From Viridothelium virens (Eukaryota > Ascomycota > Dothideomycetes > Trypetheliales > Trypetheliaceae): DNA of 64,000 nt. This document shows positions 45,921 through 57,244 of this stretch, in pieces. The notes beneath the pieces are model-generated. The model did not search any database, had not been told where the DNA came from, and saw only the letters and a program-made list of their open reading frames with translations. The stretch spans positions 124,001 through 188,000 of the forward strand of contig ML991775.1 in the NCBI GenBank assembly GCA_010094025.1. Direction: 5' to 3'. The translations under genes and the position numbers were made by a program. Positions within the stretch are counted from its first letter, which is position 1. Each line of letters begins with the position of its first letter.

Positions 45921-47750
45921 TCATATCTGCTTGACCTCCCTCTGCCATCTCCATGGCTGTTTCTGAAAACTTTTTGGGTCTTCCCTTGCACCCTCTTTCC
46001 AGTATTCATATTCCATCCATACATCCTCTTTCATTTGCTCCTCCATCAGCTCCATCCACTCACCAAGCTCAGGGGCCAAAGGAACTGTTCCAGTCTCCAC
46101 CACATATTGATCCCAAAGCTTCAGCAGCTGCTTCATTCTTTCGGGCTCCTTTTCTGCTAGATCGTATATCTCGCCAGGATCATTCTTGAGATTGTACAGC
46201 TGCCAGCGCTCAGGACCTTTGGGCTTTGGAACGAAGACAATTTTCCAATCACCTTTGCGAACTGCCGCTCTACCACAAGTCTCCCACCCATTAACAAACT
46301 CATCTTCGTGGACCTTATCGTCTTTGCCTTGGATGAATGGCAACATGGATTTGCCTCGTACGGGCACGACTTCCCTCCCTTGGTAACTAGGCGCCGGATG
46401 CTTTACACCAGCCATTTCGAGGATGGTTGGAGTTAGGTCCATCACTGTTGAGAACTTATGCGTGATACCGCCATTCGCGGCAGATTTATCGGCCAAACCA
46501 GTTGGCCATTTTGCGAGGAATGGGACACGGACGCCACCCTCAGTCGTGTACGCTTTATACAGTCTGCTTGGGGCAGTTGCTGCCTGGGCCCAGCGGGGAC
46601 CATACCAGATGAAGGAATTGCCAGCGCCGAGGTTTTCAAGACTGTTGTCATAGTACTTTTGCAGGTGCTGAAGCATTGTTCCCTGTACGATGGGATACGC
46701 TTCATATGCTGCGCCCTCAGCGCCATTATCAGACATGAAACAAACAAAGGTATTGTCAAGTTCGCCGGTTTTCTCCAGGTAAGATACCACTTTCCCCACG
46801 TTAGCGTCGATGCACTCGACCATGGCCGCAAAAATTTCCATCGCGCGCGACGATTTTGCTTGCTCCTCACTAGTTAACTCGGTCCAGGGCTTTACCTCGT
46901 CTGCTACCACGGGATGAGGTTCGGCATCCTGTGGGACAAGGCCCATCTTCTTGAGACTTTGCAAACGTTGCTGTCGGAGGACGTCTGGCCCGTCCTTGTA
47001 CATGCCTTTGTATTTCTGGATATACTCCCTAGGCGCTTGAAGCGGCCAGTGAGGGGCAGTAAATGGGAGGTAAGCAAAGAAGGGTTTGTCTTTATCTGAA
47101 CCTTCCTGTCGTTCCTGCAGATATTGGACCATCTTGTCACCATATCCATCACTACTATACCAACCATCAGGCAATTTCTTCACGTACTCTCCGTCTTCAC
47201 TGTGCAGGGCAATGAAGCTCATGGTCATGAATTCTGGAATTTTGTCTTGGCCCTGCAGCTGCGGCTCAAAGCCGTAATGATTACTACAGGCTGGCAAATG
47301 TGCGAAGCTCCGTGTGAAACCTCTAGCTTTTGGACTCCGATCTGGTGTCAAGCCTAGGTGCCATTTCCCCGACATTAAGGTCAGATATCCAGCATCTCTC
47401 AGCAGCTCCGGCAAAGCAACGACACGCTCGTTGAGGTAGCCCTCGTAGCCAGGCATTCCACGTTGTGGCGCAGTATCTAGCTTTCCACCCTTTGGTCCAT
47501 TCTGTCCGCTGATGTTCGTCCATTCAATGAGGTTTCCTAATCCGGCGATGTGGTGATCGGTCCCTGTAAGGATCATGGCACGCGATGGAGAACAAGCAGC
47601 AGCGGCATGAAAATCGGTGAATCGAAGACCTTTGGAAGCGATGGCATCGAGGTTTGGAGTTGATATCTCGGAGCCAAAGCAACCGATGTCGCTGAAACCC
47701 AGATCATCGGCCACCACCATGAGGATATTGGGACGTTTTTGGGATGCCAT
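45921..47750 (-). CDS. Arylsulfatase, formylglycine (Cys) type
   Basis: Hydrolyses sulfate esters, probably for sulfur scavenging. Intronless, 609 residues, no signal peptide, so probably cytosolic. RPNILMVVADDLGF carries the metal-binding Asp pair; the modified-Cys motif C53-S-P-S-R57 lies in AAACSPSRAMILTG; the second sulfatase signature is GYLTLMSGKWHLGL; CFMSDNGAEG gives the metal-binding Asp-Asn. DHHIAGLGNLIEW, TAPHWPLQAP and RVPFLAKWPTG follow the pattern of the large bacterial-type arylsulfatases (as in Pseudomonas AtsA). Activity needs conversion of Cys53 to formylglycine. Lack of introns among multi-exon neighbours and the bacterial-type sequence raise the possibility of old horizontal transfer (inference). 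Confidence 0.93.
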   Translation of the reverse strand: MASQKRPNILMVVADDLGFSDIGCFGSEISTPNLDAIASKGLRFTDFHAAAACSPSRAMILTGTDHHIAGLGNLIEWTNISGQNGPKGGKLDTAPQRGMPGYEGYLNERVVALPELLRDAGYLTLMSGKWHLGLTPDRSPKARGFTRSFAHLPACSNHYGFEPQLQGQDKIPEFMTMSFIALHSEDGEYVKKLPDGWYSSDGYGDKMVQYLQERQEGSDKDKPFFAYLPFTAPHWPLQAPREYIQKYKGMYKDGPDVLRQQRLQSLKKMGLVPQDAEPHPVVADEVKPWTELTSEEQAKSSRAMEIFAAMVECIDANVGKVVSYLEKTGELDNTFVCFMSDNGAEGAAYEAYPIVQGTMLQHLQKYYDNSLENLGAGNSFIWYGPRWAQAATAPSRLYKAYTTEGGVRVPFLAKWPTGLADKSAANGGITHKFSTVMDLTPTILEMAGVKHPAPSYQGREVVPVRGKSMLPFIQGKDDKVHEDEFVNGWETCGRAAVRKGDWKIVFVPKPKGPERWQLYNLKNDPGEIYDLAEKEPERMKQLLKLWDQYVVETGTVPLAPELGEWMELMEEQMKEDVWMEYEYWKEGAREDPKSFQKQPWRWQREVKQI

Positions 47751-48861
47751 GACGAATTATTGTGTGGGATTTGCACTTGATGCTTTTCAGCTCGGTTGCG
47801 AAAACACAGTGAGCGAGATGGCAGCCAATGTGCAATAATCAAGCCAAATCTGGATCAGTACCGTGCGTCTTTTGCACCAAGCTAGACTTATGGAGTGATC
47901 GCGTGCTGAGAGAAATTGAATTAATTAAATCTCGTAGAGACGATTGATACGTGCCGCTATATGAATTGTCACTCTGCCATCCACAAGAATTTGACACTTG
48001 GCTGGTAGTAACCAAAAGTGCCAGTGACTAAATTCGCATACTTGAGTGGTGCGCGTCCTTTTTGTCTTCGAGACATTTGAGGGGTCAGACAGGGAGCATG
48101 GCGTGCATGGGGCATGGGCGCATGGATATGACATCCTCCGACAATTTCTCTCCGTCCCGCCTTGGTCCTGTCCATCATCGCTCACTGGACTTCGTGAATA
48201 TGCCTCACACCGACTGTGCGATTTTCTAAAAGCTCCAGACAGGTACATCTGGCAGCTACTGATGTATGGAACAATTCATCTTGTTGCATGCCTGATTAAA
48301 GGAGATCTCCATCAAGTAGTATGATACTTACAGTACGCGATGAGGGACAAGATAAGAAATGTCAGCATTGGATATTCTCTAATACGTTCCAACCTCCTCA
48401 GTTCAGAGCTTCTCAGCAACACCCATCAATGGCCGTTCAGGATCATGGATGAGAGCTCAGTTGGATACAGAGCAAAGACTGGCAGCAGCTCTTCCCGATA
48501 GCCTGAGCTTTCCTTAACCGGGGATCATCCTAACAAGACTTCGGGCTTCACTAAGCGCAGCCAACACTCTACCGTTCTTCTAGTGAGCAAATCAGACAGT
48601 CGATTGGAAATGTGCCTAGTGAGGGTTTATTGATACGGCTCAGAACCGCTTATCGAACCTTCCGTTAACCATGGACAAATCCTCCAAGGAAAGGACCAGA
48701 TGCTCCATTCATCCGAGAGAGCCCATAGCCTTGCCAAGTCACCGCAGTCTCAAATTTATCTCTCAGTCATCAGGTATGCTTTATTGTTCAGAGTGAACAG
48801 ATATCTGATAGAAAATTGGAACCATAGCAAGGTGGCAAACTTCAGCACTACCCACTCTTAT
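47751..48861. other. Intergenic, no gene seen
   Basis: Upstream region of the arylsulfatase and 3' flank of the methyltransferase at 48862. Short open frames without resemblance only. Confidence 0.45.
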
Positions 48862-49969
48862 CTAGACAGAGTTTGGGTATTTGATCGCCATCCATGCTTC
48901 AGTTTTGCCCATTACAATAGCTTTTCTGGCAATGATCCACGTCATTTCGAAGTTCCAATTGTCAACTGCATCGCTTTCTTCACGTTTAATTGCATCGATC
49001 AGGTCTGCAATTTCTTGCGCATCTTCATCGAGTTGCTCTTTTTCAGAGCTTGGAATTGACGACGCCGCGGCAGCGGCTCTCTTACGTCTCATACTTGGTT
49101 CGAGAAGAGTGAGGGCAGCTCCAGTGATAACGTGTCTCTTTCCTGCAATGACGACTGCACTCTGGATATGTGCTGTTGAGACCGTCTCCAGACGCCGAAT
49201 TCGCATTGAATCGCTATTGAAGCTATTCGGATTCTGGTGCCCTTGCGGAACCTCCGTTTGAAGCGATTGTATGGTTCGAATTAAGGGCGTGGCGATCCTG
49301 AATTGGAGTCAGATGATTTCTTCGAGGTTTTATGATCAAGGCCTCGGCTGACCCTGGAAGGAGGCCCCGCGCAATCTTCTCTGGGATGAGATGATTGATG
49401 ATCGATGTCGAAATTGGAGTCTCAGGGGCGGTCCAACTGTCGCCAGGATCGCACTCCTGCCATTGAAGGTATCCCCCAGGACCTAGGATGTGAAAACGTT
49501 ATCGCCCAGAGGCTATCTCAGAGTTGAGCTGCTAGCACTAACGTAATAATTGTATTATATTTCTCACTGTTTTCTCTAGATCTCTTGCCTGGAGAACCCA
49601 ACTGACAAGTCGAACATTGACTAAGTCAAATTGCTCATGATATTCTAATGGAAAAGGCCTCGTCATATCATGAACCACAAGCTCGACCCCGTCTTCAAGC
49701 TCCTCCTTAGTTGGATATTGTTGTGGTGAAATATCAAAGCCCACGAAGGAAGTATTCTTTCCCCTGAACTCCGAGCTTGAAGCCAGCTCTCGTAACCAGA
49801 TGCCCGTGCCGGTGGCCACGTCAGCTACTGCGTTCAGATTCTTCCACGGGATTTCAGGATGGACTAAGTAATCTTTTGACAAACTTCGGAGGAATTTGTG
49901 CTGAGCATCCAGACGTTTGGACTCCGTACTATCTCGTGGAAGCATGTACCCGTCGTCTGTGGTGGCCAT
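48862..49969 (-). CDS. LaeA/UMTA-type methyltransferase
   Basis: SAM-dependent methyltransferase of the large fungal family that includes UMTA-like and LaeA-like proteins. Three exons (49969-49543, 49482-49353, 49297-48862) encode 330 residues; introns of 60 and 55 nt. Joins restore NIIQLLR-PGGYLQWQECDPGDSW and ARGLLPG-IATPLIRTIQSL. Motif I is VADVATGTGIWLRELA, motif II FVGFDISPQQYP, then FDLVNVRLVSWVL. The C-terminal MTWIIARKAIVMGKTEAWMA is characteristic of the family. At first sight the locus looks like two broken frames, but the two introns make it intact. The substrate is unknown; family members are often near secondary-metabolite genes, but no backbone synthase lies in this window. Confidence 0.85.
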
Positions 49970-52163
49970 GACGTTGTGATTTTTCCGTCCTCAGAAGACC
50001 TATGCAATCACATGCGAAACGAGGCAGCTGCAAATCAAGTCTGATGGTGGACGTGGCCTTGTATGCTGAGTAAACAAAAACGGATGACACCGGCAGCGCA
50101 AGACTTGATCAGAGCACGGAGGACAGCGACACAACCCGTCTGCACTGGAGCATCAGTGATACGTATCTCCCCTCGGCGAAACCCATAGCTATCGACCAGG
50201 TCCCAGGGTGCCAAAGGAATAATAGTCGAGCAAGTTCACCGCCAAGGCCAATGCAAGCTACGAGTCACCGATGGATGGGACACTACCTGAAGTTTGTGGA
50301 GCACACCGCAACACGGCACGGCACGGACACGCTTACACAGTAGAGTACCGCTCCGGGATCAAATTATATCTCAACTCCGAGCTACTCACCTACTCAAGGC
50401 CCAACCTCGTCACCGACGCGAAAAAGCAGGCGGCAGAAGCGATCAGTCACAATCCAAACGATAGTCTATGATCAAAGCAATGCACCTCAAAACGCGAGCC
50501 GTGACGATGATGCAGCGACATGATGAGCATCTTGGCCGCGTTTGGGTAATGGTAAACTTTGCTAGTGCTGAGGACTCCTGTGCCGCAATCTGCTCCTTTC
50601 CTGTGGCGCAGTAGCTTCCAATGCTGATGATTACTCAGGTCTGTTGTAATTGCCATCAAGCGCTTAACGGCGACGCTGGAGGCCAATCTCGACGGTGTCA
50701 GCTGCAAGTATAAGGCTATCGCATCGCTCATACTACGCCATTGGGCGCCACGTAGGATACACTGGCATTGCTAGCTGGACGTGCGTTGAGCCGGTAGCCG
50801 AAGTTTTGGGAAGGATAGTCACCGCAGAAATTCGTATCCACACTCGCTCCTTGGTCTCCACCACCAAGACATCAACATCGACATCTAGTAGCAGCAAATT
50901 TCAGGAAGTTCACAGGTCTGATAACCCGATCCAGGATCTTGATCTGGAGCAAGGACAGTGAGCTTCGTCAGCTATGGTCAACCATGAAGCAAAGACTTCT
51001 GACGGTACTTCCTTGCATCCAATTGCGGTTACCGATCATATAGATGTGCATTAGGAATGTCGGAGAATACCGAAATGGTCGCGATGAATGACCCCTTCTA
51101 CAGCCGTGCCTATGGATAAAATTTTCTGCCAGAGTGATAGGTCGACATCCAGTGGAGATGCTGAGAGTGCCGAAAGAAAGAGCTCTACATAGAACCCATC
51201 GAGATCTGTTTCTGTTGCCCTGCGACTGTTCTTCGAGCTCGAGCAACAGGAACGATACTCTCGGAACTGCCAGAAAGAAAAGGGCGACTTTTGCAGAAGG
51301 GAGTCAAGATGATCCATGCTATCGTTCGAATCATTCTCGTAAATCATCAGGCATATAGTCGAAGGGAGATCCAGAATGCGCTGTAGGTCCGATGTGGATG
51401 CTTTATGCGATGCAGATCAAGTGCTTCAGAAGAACGGGCGGAGAAATGGCTACACGAAACTGGACCAAAGGGGCCTGAACCTTCGCCACCACCGCGAATG
51501 GGGGTTGATCTTCGACATCAGGACTTCTCCGATTCTGACACCCTTCTCTGTACCTTTTAGACGCAGCAAATATGATATTGCTTATATTTGAAGGATAGAT
51601 AAGTCACAGAGCCAAACGATGAATTTGACGTTCGGGTTCATTACCTCGGTTACTCCATATTCTTTCGACGGATAATGAAAATAGCATAATGGCTGGAATA
51701 GAGTCTGCTGATGAGTACCTAGGTAGTTCATACGGTCATTCGCCTATATTTGGCAACGCTGTATGTGTCATTCGAATCTTACTAGACTTCCACTTTATGA
51801 GGCACCAGCCTTTGTCACCAGCAACAACAAGCGATCGCCTATACCCTTCCAGAGGTCACAGGCCTGATCCTGCACATCGTCTGGACGGATATGGGAGTGC
51901 TTCCCGAATCGCGACGAGGCTTATGAACGGCGATACTATGGGATACGCAGCAGGTACATCCAATATGGTGTTGGTATATTTTCCGAGTAATACAGGCTTG
52001 CATACATGATGCTGCTCCTTGCAATAGGCGTTGCTGATCTTGGATGGACTTATTGACGCGTTTTAACCATCTAAGCGTAACCAGATGAACAACATCGTCA
52101 TCTCTTCATCCTGACCGAAGGAAACCATCAAAACCGGAACCCTGCGAAATCACTTCATCCTTC
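49970..52163. other. 2.2-kb intergenic stretch, no confident gene
   Basis: Open frames of 60-106 codons occur on both strands, none with family resemblance. The most coding-like is a 98-codon minus frame (51347-51051; DSMDHLDSLLQKSPFSFWQF), which could be a remnant. A CCTAGGTAG motif occurs at about 51718. Confidence 0.4.
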
Positions 52164-54120
52164 TCATCCCTTCGTCGAAGCCGTCTCTTGCTCCACCAGA
52201 TCCTTACTCGACGCGTACGTATCCACATGTGCAATCTCCTCCAAGCTCTTCCCCTTCGTCTCCGTCAGCACCGTCCAGCTGAACATCGCAATCACCGTAT
52301 CGAACAGTCCCCACAGCAAGAATGTGCCCCATCCGAGGTTAGTGATCATGTACGGCGTCGACAGGGTGAAGACGAAATTCCAAAGCCACTGAGCCGCGAC
52401 TCCCGTCGCCACGCCCGGCTCCCGAATGCGGGCGCTGAAGATCTCGCTCACATAGGGCCAGGGTAGCGGGCCCCACGACAGGTTGTACGCGATGACGAAG
52501 AGGTAGATGAGGGCTACAGTGGCGATGCCGCTGTGCGTGACGTTGGTGTGACCGCCTGCCGGGGCTGCAGGCGGGGGCGGCTTGTACTTGACGACGACGG
52601 CGGTGGTAATGAGGCAGGCAGCCATGCAGAGGGCGCCCACGGTGAGCTGGATGCGGCGACCGAAGCGGTCAGCGATGAGAAAGACGAAGCAGGCGCAGGC
52701 GACGACTTTGACGGCGCCGAAGATGCCGGAGAGGAGCAGGGCTTGCGAGCCGGAGCCGCCGACGAGCTTCTTGAAGTATTGGGTTGAGTAGTAGGCGAAG
52801 GCTGTGGCGCCCGTGGCTTGTTGGGCGGTGAAGACGGCGAAGGCCATGGCCAGGGGATAGAGGTTTTGACGTTGGATGAGCTCTGAGAGGGAGTGTTAGT
52901 AATCTTTCCAGGAGTTCTGCAAGAGAAGGAGCGCGGTAAGACGATCGAAGTGTGGAACTGCCGTACCTTTGAGCCTAAAGCCCTCGGTAGCTTGGAATTC
53001 CATCTCAACACCGTATCTGATCTCTTGCATCTCATCCTCGGTGACTTGGGAGTCATCGGCACGGATCCACTTAAGACTCTCCCAAGCTTCTGCGTGACGG
53101 CCCTTTTTCGTCAGCCAACGCACACTTTCCGTAACAGTGAACATGCTCAGGCCAAGCAATCCAGCTGGAATCAGTTGAAGAGCAATAGGAATTTGCCATT
53201 GCATAGCCATAGAGGAAGCCACATTCTTCTGTACGCCGTAGTCAACCCAATATGAGAGGAAAATACCTAGAATGACGTAAGTGCGATCCCCAAGATTAAG
53301 CTTTGTACAAGAAATTTGCGTACCCCAAGTATACATCCATTGGAACATGCCACCAAGAGTACCTCTGATTTCTTTAGGGGCCATCTCACTGGTAAACATG
53401 GGCACAACCACAGTCGCAGAACCCAAACCCAGACCGGCGATAACACGTGCTACGTAGAAGGCAGGTAATGAGTGGGTGTTGATTGTCTGGATCAATGCGC
53501 CAATGCAGAACGTGACGGAAGACACCATGAGAGACCTTTTCCGTCCCAGCGCATTTGTCATTGGCCAGACGAGAAAACAACCGACGAAACCGCCAAGTTG
53601 CTGAAGACTAACAGCTAAAGAGGTAACCCCTGATACGGCAATTAATTAAGCAGTCTGCACTTCGCCGAAGTCAGAACAGACTCACTGGTCGATTGTTTCG
53701 TTGTGTAACGATAGTCCTTTTCATAAGAGGCGAAGGTAAGGACACCACCTAAATATTTTTTAGACTGATGACGGCGAGTAGCATATGTCTGGGAAACTAT
53801 TTCATACCAACACTAGTAGAGACGGAAGTCAGCTTGAATCCCATCCTCATACAGGCACACAGGTCTTGCTGCGATACTTACATTCCCGAATCATATCCAA
53901 AGAGAAACCCTCCTCCCAGATTGACAATGAATGCGAGCCACCACACACGAATCAACCCCAATCTAGTCCCTGCCTTCATCTTCATCTTGGCGGTGTTGGA
54001 GCGCCAATGATCGGTCTCAATCAAGGGAGCGGACTCGCCGTGCTCGTCGTTGTCGACAGGACTCTCGACAGGACTCTCAGGCTGGATGTCAGGACCGCGA
54101 GAGGACGTTGCATCCGTCAT
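52164..54120 (-). CDS. MFS sugar transporter
   Basis: Twelve-helix plasma-membrane hexose-type transporter. My model has six exons: 54120-53882, a 5-nt microexon 53812-53808, 53748-53686, 53629-53324, 53266-52967 and 52882-52164, giving 543 residues, the family norm. All introns are GT-AG, 56-84 nt. The microexon restores the conserved FGYDSG-IVG-GVLTF. Other signatures: NALGRKRSL (loop 2-3), YVARVIAGLGLGSATVVVP (helix 4), VRWLTKKGR after TM6, FTAQQATGATAFAYYSTQYF (helix 7), and LTETKGKSLEEI (PETKG-like) near the C-terminus. The ATG at 54120 (MTDATSSRG) precedes an acidic cytosolic tail. Substrate cannot be predicted. Confidence 0.9.
53808..53812 (-). other. 5-nt internal microexon of the sugar transporter
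   Basis: Between a 69-nt intron (donor GTAAGT, acceptor CTACTAG) and a 59-nt intron (donor GTATGA, acceptor ATTTAG) lie just five coding bases, TGTTG on the minus strand. With the flanking split codons they encode Ile-Val-Gly of the near-invariant GxDSGIVGGVLT motif. Without them the frame is lost. Confidence 0.75.
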
Positions 54121-54760
54121 TACAGGTTGCAATGAGATATATGCAGCACGGCAGAGCCCACGCAATCACTTGACTACCCTGCACTAATTCTGGATTACGC
54201 CGTACAAGCCATACATCCAGGTCAGGGTTCGCACGCGGGGAGTGCTGCTTCTGGCCGCGCAGGAAGGTTAATTCTTTGTGGCCATTGGCTACGCATGGCG
54301 TGCTGAGGACAAGAGACGGCCAGGAGCGATCTCAGGGTCCAAGCTTCCTTCATGCGACATTTGAGGCCTGGCGGGCCTGGTTCTTTGCAACAATCAAACT
54401 CAAGCATCTCGCAGACATTGTAGCCAATTACCAGCGACCTTGATCATGCGCGGAACAACATTAACGTGGCTAGGCTAGACTACTTAGAGCCGAGGCTGAC
54501 TACCGGGATGACGGCTGACGGTGTGAGTATGGGGAAATGCAAGCGGTGCAAGCCAAAGCCGTTCCATCTTGTCAGGCGGTGGCAAAAAACCGTCACCTCA
54601 AATGCAGGTCGATGGTGTCATCCTCGACAGCCGGCGATCGTTGGTACTCGACAACACCAGAGCGGGTCTTGGGCTACACAACCTGTACAGAGTAGCCAGG
54701 GTCCATTTCGTCTTGCATTCTACCTAATTTCCTTGCTCTCGCTCTTGTTCTACGGCTACC
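54121..54760. other. Divergent promoter region, sugar transporter / RAD14
   Basis: No gene seen. Contains the upstream regions of two divergently transcribed genes. Confidence 0.5.
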
Positions 54761-56036
54761 ATGTCAGAGCGGCCTTCCACGCCACCTCCACCCACCCGAC
54801 AGCCAGGCACACTTCCGCAGTCTCCTCTGACGCCAGAGCAAGTCCGGCGCACAGTGAGTGATGACGAGATTATTCCCAGCAGCCCATATCCCGCTAAGTC
54901 AACATTACTAGGAAGAAAAACGACTAAAAGCAAAAGCGCTTCGGGAACAGAAAGAGGCCGCCTCACGATGCAATGACTCCACTATCCGCACCCCGTCTGG
55001 CTTCATCGCCGGTCAAAAACGACCACATAATGCCATCTCCACCTCCAACACTCCTGCCACAAATCGCGATGCTCGCACACCCAGCGTCGCGCCTTTCAGC
55101 AATGGCGCGGCTCCATCAAGAGCGTCCTCTAAGGCTCCTGACACCGGTATCCAAGCTGCGCGGAAATTCACCAAATATGTCGAGTACGACTTCAGTAAGA
55201 TGGAAGACACCAAGGGTGGCTTCCTCACGGCAGAAGACGATCCACATAACCGAGCACTACATACTCCAAATCAGGAGGAGAAGCCGGCGCATATGACACT
55301 AAAGGAGTGGGAGCGGCACCAATTACTGAAGAAGCTTCGAGAGCAAAAAGCTGGGCCGTTTGAGCCCGGGATTAGTGGTGGGAAAGGCGAAGACGTCTCT
55401 AAGCAATGTAAGGAGTGTGGCAGTCTGGAAATCGACTGGAAATGGGAGGAAATATTCGGATGTGCTGTGTGCAATTCTTGCAAGGAGCGTGTACCAGAAA
55501 AGTATAGTCTGTTGACCAAAACTGAAGCCAGGGAGGATTATCTTCTTACAGAACGTGAGCAACTGCCCACACTTGTTGCTGTACCTAGGACGGATTGGGC
55601 TGACTCAAAGTTTCTGGTAGCGGAACTCAAAGACGAAAGTTTACTACCTCATCTCGAAAAACCGAACCCCCATAAAGCTACCTGGAATAATATGATGTTA
55701 TTTTTGAGATGTCAAGTTGAAGAATATGCGTTTTCGGACAAAAAATGGGGCTCTGCAGAGGCTCTGGACGAAGAATTCGCAAGGCGTCAAGACGAGATGA
55801 AGAAGAGGAAGGAGAAGAAATTCAAGACGAAACTAGAGGAGTTGAAGAAACGGACAAAGTTTGATGCATATCAACGGAGCAAGAGGCAAGGTAATGGGGT
55901 CGTTCAATTTGGAGATAGGCTTGCGGGGGGGAAGCATGAGCATGAATGGGGTAGGTCGGTGGAGGATCCTGAGACCGGTGCTACGAAGAAAGCATGCATT
56001 GAATGCGGCATGGAAGTAGAAGAGCTCGAGTTCTGA
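54761..56036 (+). CDS. RAD14: RAD14/XPA nucleotide-excision-repair protein
   Basis: DNA-damage verification factor of nucleotide excision repair. Two exons (54761-54853, 54912-56036) encode 405 residues; the 58-nt intron (GTGAGT...CTAG) restores LTPEQVRRT-EEKRLKAKALREQ. The zinc finger is CKECGS...CAVCNSC (C-x2-C-x17-C-x2-C, about residues 196-222), followed by the conserved YSLLTKTEAREDYLLTE and the Lys/Glu-rich helix of the DNA-binding domain. The C-terminus HEHEWGRSVEDPETGATKKA and CIECGMEVEELEF matches the conserved tail of human XPA (which ends with CxxCG), known to bind TFIIH. N-terminal residues 1-130 are Ser/Pro-rich and probably disordered. Confidence 0.93.
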
Positions 56037-56287
56037 AAGATACCCGCATTTGTAACTGGACATAACCATTAACCTGGAAATTGCATGTTTTCTCCGGACT
56101 TCCCCTACACCGATGACGTTTCGCATCCCCGCATAACCATGGGCCCCACTCTACATCACAATTCATAGCAATACCTAATCATCTCCTCGCACGCGCAACT
56201 TACGCCGAACCAACATTCATACTTTGGACACTCTGCGGACACTCTTCGAAGCCACGCTCCAATCCTCAAAACAACAACACCATAGTA

Positions 56288-57244
56288 ATGGCGACCAACG
56301 GCGTCAACGGCATCCCCCACTCCAACAGCGATCCCCAACCACCACAACCAACTCCGCCGTCCTCCTCGTCTTCCTCCTCCTCGCTCGGCGCCTCCATCGA
56401 CCGCGACGGCTTCGTCATCATCCCCTCCCTCCTCACCCCCTCCGAACTCACCACCCTCCGCACCGCCTGCAGCCGCACCCTCGCCCTCGCCCGCTCCGGC
56501 CACTGGCCCCACCTACGCACCCTCCCCCTGCAATTCCCACCGTGGCCCAAATCGCCACCAGCCGGCACGGGCATCTGGGGGATCCAGCACCTGCTGCACC
56601 CCGCGCTGCCAGAGCGCCGCGTCTTCGCGTCGTCGTATTTCCATCCGCGGATCCTGGGGGCGGTGCGCGAGATCCTGGGGCAGGAGCGCGAGGAGCAGCT
56701 GGTGATGGAGTTGTATAATTTGTTGGTGAGGCCTGATGAGGAGTTTGCGCTGCGTTGGCATCGGGATGATGTTGGGTGGGAGGTGGGGGAAGAGGAGGAG
56801 AGAGTGAGGTTGCAGGAGCCGGCGTTTCATGCGCAGTGGAATTTGGCATTGTGGCGGGATGAGAGCTTGGTTGTGGTTCCGGGGAGTCAGGGGAGGGTGA
56901 GGACGAAGGAGGAGAGGGAGGCGGATGTCACGGGGCATATGCCGGGGGAGAAGGTGGTGAGGTTGGAGGCCGGGGATGTGGTGTTTTATAACAACAATAT
57001 TGTGCATCGGGGGATTTATGCGAAAGATGTCGAGAGGATGACGTTGCATGGGAGTATAGGGGATGTGAGGGGCGGGGGCTCAAGAGCGCGAAATGTGCTC
57101 CAGCACGGAGTTGGGGAATGGGTGGAAGATTGCGATTTAAGTATGCTGGACGAAGAGACCAGAGAGACGGCTGAAGGAATGAGAAAGAGGTTAGTGGAGC
57201 TGGGACGTGGGAGAGGAGATGTTGGATATTCGCAAAAGAACTAG
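56288..57244 (+). CDS. Phytanoyl-CoA dioxygenase (PhyH)-like protein
   Basis: Fe(II)/2-oxoglutarate-dependent oxygenase fold. Intronless, 318 residues. Ser/Pro-rich N-terminus (about 36 residues), then DRDGFVIIPSLLTPSELTTL typical of PhyH proteins. The iron triad is visible as H158-x-D160 in RWHRDDVGWEV and H240 in NNNIVHRGIY, with R250 (VERMTLHGS) in the position of the 2-oxoglutarate-binding Arg. The first half is very C-rich and the second G-rich in synonymous sites. Substrate unknown; fungal relatives are usually annotated only as PhyH family. The 251-nt gap from RAD14 (56037-56287) must hold its promoter. Confidence 0.88.
   Translation: MATNGVNGIPHSNSDPQPPQPTPPSSSSSSSSLGASIDRDGFVIIPSLLTPSELTTLRTACSRTLALARSGHWPHLRTLPLQFPPWPKSPPAGTGIWGIQHLLHPALPERRVFASSYFHPRILGAVREILGQEREEQLVMELYNLLVRPDEEFALRWHRDDVGWEVGEEEERVRLQEPAFHAQWNLALWRDESLVVVPGSQGRVRTKEEREADVTGHMPGEKVVRLEAGDVVFYNNNIVHRGIYAKDVERMTLHGSIGDVRGGGSRARNVLQHGVGEWVEDCDLSMLDEETRETAEGMRKRLVELGRGRGDVGYSQKN

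Noticed and set aside
48862-49969. Two separate partial methyltransferase frames that look like a broken gene
   Set aside because: Two GT-AG introns (49483-49542, 49298-49352) restore one intact family protein, so it is not a pseudogene.
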